64,000 bases of DNA from Phialocephala subalpina (taxonomy: Eukaryota > Ascomycota > Leotiomycetes > Helotiales > Mollisiaceae). The stretch covers positions 3,059,124 to 3,123,123 of the forward strand of contig FJOG01000001.1 of the NCBI GenBank assembly GCA_900073065.1. The letters run 5' to 3'. Shown piece by piece: positions 55,325 to 64,000 of this stretch. The position numbers and the translations under genes were made by a program. The notes beneath the pieces were generated by a model. The model searched no databases, was not told the origin of the DNA, and saw only the letters and a list, made by a program, of their open reading frames with translations. Position 1 is the stretch's first letter; each line of letters starts with the position of its first letter.

Positions 55325-58300
55325 CTAATTTCTTAGGCCAAGCCTTGTATCTTTGAATGCGCGAAATCGCTGGAGTAGGCTCATGTGAGGCGACCTTGTT
55401 TGTTGAAGGATCCGAAGGTACTTGGATGAAGTATGATCGTCCAGCACAAGATTGTCTGGAGCAAGGTGCTTGCAGCCGTGTCTTTTGAGAAGTTCTCGAA
55501 TCTCCTTCGCCTCATCAGGCGCAAAACATTTGCCGGCTACAAACAATGGCGTAATAGATTCACCATACCGGCAAATCACACTAACGTTTGCATCAGCTCC
55601 GTGTTCTATCATGAGCCCAAAGATAGCTTTCATTTCTGCCATTTCTGACACCACAGCGCCTTCCAGAGCGTTTCGTACTTCGCCAATAGAGAATCGTTCC
55701 TTGGCCTGCGCGCGATGAACTTGCCAACGCAACGCATTCTGCCATACCGTGCAGTCATCGACCTTTTGATTTGGGTTCGCCCCGTGCCGAAGGAGAAGAG
55801 CCGCCATTTTTGCGGAGAATGGATGTCGAGGTGTAAGACTCGCGGCAAAATCCAGAAGGGGCCGCCCAGGTGTATCTATTATAAGTTTGGGTTTGCGGCG
55901 AAGCTGCTCTTCTACATAGGTGCAAAGACAAAACTGCACAGCCACTGACAAGAACGACTTATTCAAAATTGTGGGTCCATTATTGGTCGTACAGTTTGCC
56001 AGAGAGATATTAGTGGATTGCGATTCATGGTGCGCTATTGTGTGCTCTAATTCTTCCAAGAGAGAGGCATTGCTTCGGTTCGTAACGAAGTCAGCATGAC
56101 ATGCAAACGTCAGGACCGAGGTCATTTTGGTCCATAGCAGAGGCCTAGGAGCGGCCATGATTTTTAGCTCTAGGATATACGCTCCAAGAAGAGAGCTGTA
56201 TGGATTGAACTGAGTCTTGGCAGTGTGCCATAACATTGCATCCCAGACCTCTGGTTTCTCCAAATAATCACGGACTGAGCGGTGTAGCCACTGAACCTTC
56301 GAGTCAGGTTTAGGTACCATCTTATCTGACCCCTGTATCTCGAGTAGCCCGGCGCATCGAATGTTGAGGTGGTCGGATATGGTTTGGCAGCGATCTAAAA
56401 TCTCTTCTTCGCCTAATGGTTGGACCTTACTCCTGAACACCACGTCAGAGTCGTCATCGGCTGCAAGAGAGAGGGTTAGAGCCGTAAGAGGCTCCTGTTG
56501 AACTCCCCGATCCAACCACGGCTCGCCCTGGACTCGATCCTCATCATTGATCGTCATCCAGTTAGCATGAAATATCTGGAAGATCTCGGAAGATCTGGAC
56601 TGATACAAAGGCTCAATGCGCGACAGCATAAGGCGATAAAAAGACTCGAGGTCGGAAGGGAGGAGTAACAATCGTCTTTGGAGATCTATAATTCCGTCCC
56701 GATTACCTAACCCAGAAAGCAAGGACTTGACGACAAGAGTGACCCACAGAAAGACCCCATCGGCCTTGCTGACAATCTCATTCACCAATGCTGGAGCACG
56801 TTCTGGTTCCTTGAGAGCTAGGCGTTGGTATCGTGAATCTTTGCCCAAATTACCAGCCACATACTTCTGAATATCGTCATAAGTCAAGTCCTGAAGTCGG
56901 AGGCCAGGAAGATCACCAAAAGCGTTCTTGAAAACCAATAACGGCCTGCTCGATACACAGACTTTGACGTTAGGAGAAGAACAAATGTCTTGGAACATTT
57001 GGGTGATCTGCAAGTGGTCACCATCATACTCGTCAAGTCCGTCAATGAACAAGCAGAGTTTTAGCTGGATGGTGTCTTGCTGGATAAGCTTTTTAAACGC
57101 CTGTACTAGTTTGGGCAAGGTCCATTCATCGCGTTCTCTAATCCTCGAAGGATCGAGTAGTTGCGAGCATCGTCTGCCCCAATGCCAAGGCAGCACAATA
57201 GGTATCAGTTTTCGGTGCTGCCGAAGAATCTCGACGATCAAAGAACGCAGAAGACCTATTTGGGACCTCTGTTCCACTGTCCCACTGTTCCAGAAAAAGA
57301 ATGCAGCAACTCCCAATGGCGAAGGTGCAGCCCAACGAGTGAGATATCCCCGAGTTTGAGAATTATGGTATATATATCTCATTAACGTCGACTTGCCAGA
57401 TCCTGCCTTTCCGTTGACCCAATATATGCCACCGCCATGTTGAAGCCAGTCAACAAAGTTAGATCAATTTTGTTGATGCGAAGAATCACCACAGAATATC
57501 CAATCAAACGTTTTCGTGTACGCTTCAGCGATCTCTTCTTGGCGGTCAACCATGGTCTGGTACTCTAGACTTTCGAGTAGTGACTTTTCGGTTTCTTCAT
57601 TGCGAAAATCAATTTTCTTCCCTGATTGTGCAATGTTCCGCTCAGGTGCACGAGGGTAGTGCTTCAGAGTGTCGATAATCATGTCCCTGGCCTGGTTCTG
57701 TTGGCCCACGAGGACGACTTCCGTATTTTTCAGCTCACGCGTAAGAGCCATGGTGTGATCGCGCAGATTTTTTGAAATAGCATTTTTGTTATCAAGCAAG
57801 GCGACAATAATATCTTGAGTTCGTTCGTCAATGGTGTCGTATCGAGTAGAGAGCTGGAGCGACACGAGATCGAGTTTCTCCCTGCGATGCATACAGTCAG
57901 TTGATGGTCATTGATCCGTACTAAAAGATGTAAAAGATCACTGACCTCAAGCCTGTTAGGATGTGGATTTCCAGACATCCTCTGAACATAGCCAGCCGAT
58001 TGACGAGAGCAGAACGGTCCTCCTCCGACCAAGTCGCCTTCATAGCCTGCAGGAAGCTCTGCCATTTTGCCTTCTTTGCTTTGACCTTCGCACCATTCAA
58101 ACTCTCAAGCAGCTCATTTGCCAACTTTTGGCATCCGTCGCAGAGATCTTGGAGGGCCTGGTCAGCTTGAGTAGGAGGGTTTGTAGCTCCGCCAATATAT
58201 AGGGGACGGCGCAGCCTGGCAAGAAGGTTCGAAAGGTCCGCTGTAACAAGCTCCAGTTCTTCATTCGTGGACAGAGCTCCCTCGGCTGAATTATAAAATT

Positions 58301-58391
58301 CAGCGGTGTGGGATAAGACCTTAGAGCTAAAGTCCACGAATTGGACGATGGTACCAGCAACAGATAGTGCTGTCAGCGGATCGAGGACCAT
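55325..58391 (-). pseudogene. NACHT-ankyrin NLR-like protein with one in-frame TGA
   Basis: Two exons (58391-57946, 57881-55325), phases matching, about 1,000 codons. The ATG at 58391 gives MVLDPLTALSVAGTIVQFVD, the helical N-terminal domain common in fungal NLRs. The NACHT NTPase begins GGGIYWVNGKAGSGKSTLMR (Walker A). KLCLFIDGLDEYDGD is Walker B, then KVCVSSRPLLVFKNAF. Winged-helix-like sequence follows (ADGVFLWVTLVVKSLLSGL). Weak ankyrin-like units lie at the C-terminus (AALLLRHGANPNQ, LMIEHGADANVS, LLKRHGCKH). A TGA at 57464-57466 lies between HQQN and SNFVDWLQ, just before Walker A, splitting a 300-residue N-terminal piece from the NACHT part. The remaining frame is clean. It could be an inactivated allele, readthrough or an assembly error. 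Confidence 0.85.
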
Positions 58392-59799
58392 TGCGACAGC
58401 GATGACGCTCTCGTCGAATTTGTTGCAGGTCCATGTTGCAAAAGTTTCTTCATGATTTAGAATGAGGCTTAGCAAGACATGTTTTCAGTTGGAGCCAGCT
58501 GGTGGACCTTGCCATGGCCCTGGCAGCCTGCATAAGTTGCAAAATCAATGACATGTGGCGCAAGGCTAGTCAACGATCCCGAACCCACGCGAGCCGCGTT
58601 GACTCGACTATTGCTTCCACTGTGGATTATCCCCTCGCCTGGTGAGACATTGCCATATAAATTTATTAGTAAGATATATTATTTGAATAATGTAACTGTC
58701 GGTATAATCATGTGATCGCTTAGCGATGGGATGGAGGGGTGGATGGAGGGGTGGAGCTCTGATCTCCATCACCCTAGCAACCATTGTCTCAGTATCATTT
58801 CCTTAATTATAGATAGTTAGGTGCCCCTTCTGGAAAGGGGCAAACAGACCAGGGAGAACAGACAGAATATAATCATTGACACCAGACTAAGATCTTAGTG
58901 TTTGATGATGACCGCCGGACGTTCCAACAGTAACCGCATGAGTGCAAGAGAGGTCTCAGGGGTAGTAAAGTGTTATATGTAAGTGCAATGGGTTGGGTAG
59001 AATAAAAGTAGATAATGAGGAAAGAGAGCGTAAGACTCTGGAAAGGGGTAAATACACTGTCTAGCAGTCACGTGAAGTGCAGCCTCAGGCTGCCACGTAA
59101 TATAAAGTGTGAAAGCTCTAATTCTTAGAATACTAAACTAGAGAAAGTGTAACGGCACGAGAGCTCACAAGCTAAATAGGGGCATATAAGAGTACTTGAG
59201 TAGGCTAATAGGAGTAATCTCATAGGCTAGCTACGAAGGAGAATCTAAGGTAAAGAAGAAAGAAAGAGAATTGCCTTAAGAACCCCTAATTTAACTGCCC
59301 GTGAGATTGTCGTCCGAATCGGGTCTAACTCTAAAGCTAGGGCTAAGCGGGGCTTGGCGGCGTGGTGCAGCGCACGTCCCGTGACACTTAGGAGCCTATT
59401 TAGACCCCTTAGGGATTATTACTAAAACTTGACAAAAATGAAACAAAAAGGTCCTAGTCTATATCTAGTCTAATTAGAGATTAAATGCGTGAGTGAGTAG
59501 TGGGTACCTGCTCAGGGGCTACTTAGGTTGCTCAGGTTACTCCGGTTGCTTAGGTGAGCTGGGTGAGGAGAGGGTGAGCCGAGGGTAATTAGCGCCTGAG
59601 TAGAAGCGGCGAGCTTACTAACCGACCTTTGGACGAAGAAAAAAAAAGTTGTGTTCAACTGCCAAGGCGATCTGCACTCTCGCTCACTCAACTAATGACC
59701 CTGCCTCGTCACTAGCCTCGAGTCTCGCCCACTTCCTTAGTGAACTCAAAGTTTGCTCACTTACGCCAGACCTATCAGCACAGCTGACCTCCACACGAC
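58392..59799. other. Intergenic, possible solo LTR, otherwise nothing
   Basis: Contains GGATGGAGGGGT-type short repeats near 58730-58755 and a candidate solo LTR at 59148-59386. No coding sequence recognised. Confidence 0.5.
59148..59386. repeat. Candidate solo LTR
   Basis: A 239-bp stretch beginning TGTAACGG and ending CCGTGACA, a near-perfect short inverted repeat with TG..CA ends, and with CATATAAG as a possible TATA element. No target duplication is seen (flanks GAAAG and CTTAG) and no partner LTR is in the window. Confidence 0.3.
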
Positions 59800-60420
59800 A
59801 TGTCTATAGACTTGCTAGCGAGGATTGAGCGTGACCTTTCCAAGATGGGGGAAGCACTCTGGAATTTTGATGGCCCTGATGATATTCTCGACAAGGTGCT
59901 CGAGAGACTCTCATTGTTGAAAGCGCAACTCGACGTCCAGAAATCATTACAAGCTACTGCAAACTTGTTACGACGAGTACCAAGCGACAAAGGTCTTCCA
60001 AGGCAGCAAGCTACGAAAGTGAAGCATTTGCTTCGCTTCGCCTTTCGAAAGAACACTCGTCAAGAGCTTCTCGAACGAGGCAAAGAAGGCAAAGAAGGCA
60101 AAGAAGGCAAAGAAGGCAAAGAAGGCAAAGAAGACAAAGAAGACAAAGAGTGCAGACATCGGAAACTACGCAAACTGGATTGCGATGCTTTAAAGCTCTG
60201 TGGGTTATCTTATACGACCTAAGAAATCGTCAAAATTAGTGACGCACAGTTTGAGATCCTCCAAAACCGTGTACCAGAATCCATCTCTCATCGCAATCTT
60301 TCCTACCTTTTATATCGACCCGACGTGGACAAAGCTGTCGACTCCAAGCTCGAAGATCCCGAGGACGATGAGTTATTCGACAAATTCTTGCAAAGTACAC
60401 AATGTGGTTTCTTAAAATAG
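59800..60420 (+). pseudogene. Hypothetical protein with GKE repeat and internal TAA
   Basis: ATG at 59800 (MSIDLLARIERDLSKMGEAL). A helical N-terminus leads to eight 9-bp units (60079-60150) encoding Gly-Lys-Glu/Asp-Lys-Glu. A TAA at 60220-60222 follows GLSYTT, and the same frame continues with coherent sequence (EIVKISDAQFEILQNRVPES, LYRPDVDKAVDSKLEDPEDD) to a second stop at 60418-60420. The TAA probably replaced CAA. A further protein-like frame lies at about 60465-60646 (RKRKYDVIASPNEAAQSKFD), perhaps a later exon. No family recognised. Confidence 0.45.
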
Positions 60421-60662
60421 ACTGAGGCTAATTACGCCAGCCCACACTGCCCAACGACTATCGACACGCAAACGAAAATACGATGTAATAGCATCACCGA
60501 ACGAAGCAGCTCAAAGTAAGTTCGACATCTTTGCTCGCCCGCCATTTGTCGTTAACGTTAGCAAAGCACCAGCGAACAGTCAAGTTGCAGTGCGTGACGA
60601 GGCCAGGCCGAGTCAAAGTGCGGGGCGTCTCGTTACAACATTGTAGATAGTCTCTTCAAAAC

Positions 60663-60860
60663 TACGAAAAAATAATTGGGATAGGGCCGCGTTCTTTGCA
60701 TAAGGGTGACGCGGTTGCGTTGTTCAAAAGAGGAATGGTGCTGCTGGTAATAAGATCTCTAGGAGACAAATGGGAGCTCGTTGGTGATTGCTATGTTAAT
60801 GGAATAATGTATGGAGATGCATACTCGGCACAGAGATGCAGTGTGCTATTAATTGCTTAA
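60663..60860 (+). pseudogene. HET-protein C-terminal remnant
   Basis: The frame ending at the TAA 60858-60860 reads LHKGDAVALFKRGMVLLVIR, then KWELVGDCYVNGIMYGDA. GDxY(E/W)ELVGECYVHGIMxGEA is the hallmark closing segment of fungal HET-domain proteins. No HET domain precedes it, so this is a fragment, or the last exon of the degraded gene beginning at 59800. Confidence 0.7.
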
Positions 60861-62407
60861 CCTGTGGTCAACGGTTGCTGTGTCTTAACGAAAACTCTCA
60901 ATAGTGGGCTGCAATTCAGGCTTTTTGCTCGCATCGGGTCGCTCAATAGCTACTCGTAATCGCTCGGGGTCTTTGTTCTTTAAATCTTGTTCTGTAGACC
61001 TCGCACCCAAACTGCCGCTTTAATTATGGATAAAGCTCTATATTCCTATCGATTTCTTTTGATTTTTCGGTAGCCTTCTATTGCGATATAGCATATTGGG
61101 CATTCCTTTTCTCCCGCATTGGCCTACCTGCTTGTTTTACAGACCCGCCCGACCGCCCACCAGCCATTAGCCTGCTCTGTTACCCTTCCCAGTACAGGGC
61201 TGTGGTCTGCAGCTGCTTCAGCTCTATATTAACGCCTCCGACCACATCCTGCGCAAGGAAGGTGCCATTATACTCAGCTCTTCCAGGATTAGCCATGCGA
61301 CATGCTCGAAACCACACCCGACAAGACTTACTGATCCCACCTAACACACTACCCATTCCTTTTCCTACCAGTCTATAAAGACAGTTGATGCTGCAAACTC
61401 TGCCCAGCGCCTGGCCATTACATCTGATCTGCCGCACAGAACATGGCACGCTGATATATCTCTAACGCGCCCGTCGGTCGCTTTGCAAGACTGGCTAGGT
61501 TTTTGCAACCGTGGGTTGCTGTTGACTTTAGCAACTGCTCGACGCAAGATATCTTGGATCTGTCACCTCTGAGAGTGTGCTGACAGCCATTTTGTTAGCA
61601 CTCGACGTCTCCTTACCAGATATGCCTCACGTCACTCCCCTAAGCTTATATCACACTGTCAAATTTGGTCACTGAGAGGAGTTGGATACTAGCCACTTCA
61701 GCAGTGAAACATATTACTTGGAGGCGCAGTATTGGTTGTTCTATTGTTTTATACGATACACAAAACACATGGCAAAAATTCGACATGTCCCTTCTCTGCT
61801 GCAATCGAGAAATTCTTTATCCCCATCGCTCTCTGACTTCAAATATGTTGTCGGATCACGAAGCTCGTACCACCCGCTGCACTTTATCGGTAGTGGTTTA
61901 TCACGCCCGAAACAGCAGTTTACCCATACGGAGGGTTAATACTGTATCCATTCAGCTTTTGGGTCGGCCTATCTAATGCCATAGCTTCTTCCCTAGAGAT
62001 TGCAAGATATTAATTCTCCTCTTATCGAATATAACCCTACGTCAATGATACACCGAGAACACGGTGGGATACATTAGAATGATATGCTCTACTTTGATGA
62101 ATTTTCGAGCCATTAAGGGGCAGACGCGAATTCGGATGCATTGTAAGCGAAGAAGATTCATCCTCTGCAGGGTGCTTATACTAGTTAGATTGTATTTTGC
62201 ATTTCACTTTCAAAGCAGTCAATACCAAGCCAATCGATCGTGATGTTGAGGTAGTTTTTGTGTGTCTGCGTATTCAAGAATTCCAATTTACACTTAAGAT
62301 AGCCAATAACATACAAATTGCAACGACTCGCTGCTCACTCTAGGCCATAAGCTAAATGTCTGCGGTTCACAGCCCAGCATAACACGACAGAAACAGAGGG
62401 AACCCAG
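60861..62407. other. Intergenic, no gene recognised
   Basis: 1.5 kb of normal composition. Frames at 61180-61449 (-) and 61665-61976 (+) resemble nothing I know. Confidence 0.45.
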
Positions 62408-63939
62408 TTATGCCAAGTGGAGCTCTCCGCGTTTCTCCTTCTTCGCTTCTTGAAGCTTATTGGCCAGGGCCACAGGTCGTGTGCCATTCGTCTCAAAGAC
62501 AATATCAATTTCTTCGAGCGAAAGGTGTCGGAATTCCGGGAACCACTGCCATGTTGCATAGACAGCAAGTGAGTTAATACCCATAAAAACAAAGTATGTC
62601 TGAGGCAAGGTTAGTGTTGTACTTCATGGTTAGAGCTATAAAACAAAAGAACTACGAACCTTCCATTGGAGATCTGCAAGTACGATTGAGAAGCCGTATG
62701 ACATGGCGAAACCGAAGCAGTTCTGGAAGAAGGAATACATTCCCATACCCTTGGCACGTTGACTGTAGTGGAGTACTTCGTTTGGGTACATGTTGTGTAG
62801 AGCGTTGACTAAATAAATGTTAGCTTATATGTCGTAAACTTAGATGCAATGGAGCGACTTACCGAACAAGCCGGTGCAAATGTTGAACATGAAGATTGCG
62901 ATGATCACAATATATCCCGTTGGCTTCTTACCAATATTTGAAGCATACAAACCGCCACAAAGGGACATAAGCGCGAGGAAGAAGATATAAACACTCCATC
63001 CAGTGAAAAGAAGGGTGCGACGGCGGACCTTGTCGACAATAAATGAACCGCCAATTGTGGAGAGATATCCCACAACAGTTAAACCGAGGTTGATACCAAG
63101 TACTTGCTGAGTATTCGTGACTCCAACAAGTTTAAGAACACCAGGAAGGTAGTACCAGAGCATGCCAGAGCCGTTGCATTGCTGGAAAAAACTGTACAGG
63201 AAAATAATCCATAGCCGTCTTCGTGAGTTGACCGTCTTATACAGTGGACTAAAGTCCCAAGGTTTTGCATCGTGTCGTTCCATAGATTCTCGGATTTGCT
63301 CAATCTCAGCAACAACAATCGGGTCATTTATATCTTCGGAGGTCGTGTGGTAACGTGCAATGACCTTCCGTGCTTGATCATACTTGCCCGTGGCGTAGAG
63401 GTATCGTGGCGACTCTGGTGTACAGGGATAGATAAGACATACGACAATAAAGGGTGCACCAATTTGGAACAGCATGGGAAGGCGCCAACTCCAGTCGCCT
63501 TCCATGTAGGAACCTCCGAGGAGGACAACAGCAATCACGATTGCTCCAATACTGTAGGAAGCGCAGTAAAGTCCAATAGCGAGACCTCTCCGAGAAGATG
63601 GTGCGATCTCACTCATATACAGTGGCCCAACTGTTGCTGAGAGTGATGCACCCACACCACTGAAGACACGGCCGACAATGAGGGCTGCAGCATTGGGTGC
63701 CGCAGCCATGAGAACACCACTGAGGATAAGAATCACGTTTCCGATGAAACTGACACCACGGCGGCCAATAAGGTCGGATAGCCACTGGAAAGGACTGGCA
63801 CAGACGTTGCCAATAGACATGGCTGCATTGATGATGCCAAGAGCAGCACCGCTGGTGCCGACGTGAAAGTAGCTTCGAAATGCTGGGAGAGCAGTGATTC
63901 CACCGATAGAGGAGCCATCGATCGCAAAAGCTGCGACAC
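62408..63939 (-). CDS. MFS sugar transporter, 5' end beyond window
   Basis: Three exons are visible (63939-62864, 62808-62660, 62599-62408), phases matching. A CTAG acceptor at 63940-63942 shows that an upstream exon lies near or past the right edge, so the ORF's apparent start is not real. Sugar-porter marks: SDLIGRRGVSFIGN (the G-R-[KR] loop-2 motif), GRVFSGVGASLSATVGPLYM then SEIAPSSRRG, TPESPRYL after helix 6, FFQQCNGSGMLWYYLP in helix 7, and DKVRRRTLLF. The last exons give the final helices (YFVFMGINSLAVYATWQWFP) and HLSLEEIDIVFE, with a cytoplasmic tail ending GELHLA. Plasma-membrane proton-linked hexose or disaccharide uptake is likely. The sugar cannot be told. Confidence 0.9.
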
Positions 63940-64000
63940 CTAGTAACAAGCCATTAGTACTCGTCTTAGTCGATGAATAGAAACGTCAAGAGCTGTGGAA

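Noticed and set aside
59148..59386. Firm solo-LTR call
   Set aside because: The ends look right, but there is no target duplication or second copy in the window. Kept only as a low-confidence repeat.

Overview
The window comes from a filamentous ascomycete fungus. Its genes are split by short GT..AG introns. Its gene families (2EXR, HET, NACHT-ankyrin, Zn2Cys6, FAR-17a/AIG1-like, fasciclin, a PAZ-less Dicer-like protein) are those of Pezizomycotina. Its repeats carry C-to-T and G-to-A decay of the repeat-induced point mutation (RIP) type. A Leotiomycete is my best guess, from the overall flavour of the 2EXR and Dicer-like genes, but the class is an inference. Two assembly gaps (790-1170 and 24922-25470) interrupt the sequence. 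All exon boundaries were worked out by hand from splice signals, reading phase and family motifs.

Layout. 1-9080 is a tandem array of six 2EXR-domain genes, four apparently intact and two decayed, with a perfect 250-bp tandem duplication in the middle. 9303-11042 holds three small minus-strand coiled-coil ORFs. After an AT-rich block with a 9-bp minisatellite come a GPI-anchored fasciclin gene (12837-14168, minus) and a secreted, single-pass membrane protein (14926-16025). 16735-24839 is a complete but dead Ty3/gypsy chromovirus with 262-bp LTRs, a chromodomain and an extra antisense Cys-rich ORF.

25748-32495 is the most interesting part. A Dicer-like gene has an intact helicase core but both RNase III centres have lost catalytic acids. 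It is transcribed divergently from a gene with a deaminase-type HAE/PxCxxC zinc site. 32899-43379 is ordinary fungal gene space: a membrane protein, a hypothetical protein, a FAR-17a/AIG1-like protein, a WD40-cyclophilin of PPWD1/CYP15 type and a Zn2Cys6 regulator with a 6-nt microexon. 45821-49471 holds a secreted cyclase-family gene broken by a TAG and a 4-coumarate-CoA-ligase-like enzyme ending in a peroxisomal AKL signal.

49560-60860 is an accessory region of damaged allorecognition or immunity-like genes: a HET gene interrupted by a 520-bp transposon with a 10-bp target duplication, a BCS1-like AAA fragment, a NACHT-ankyrin NLR with one in-frame stop, and a HET C-terminal remnant. The window closes with a sugar-porter MFS gene (62408-63939, minus) whose 5' exon lies at or beyond the right edge.

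Several ORFs begin at TTG rather than ATG. I moved starts to in-frame ATGs where possible and say so where none exists.
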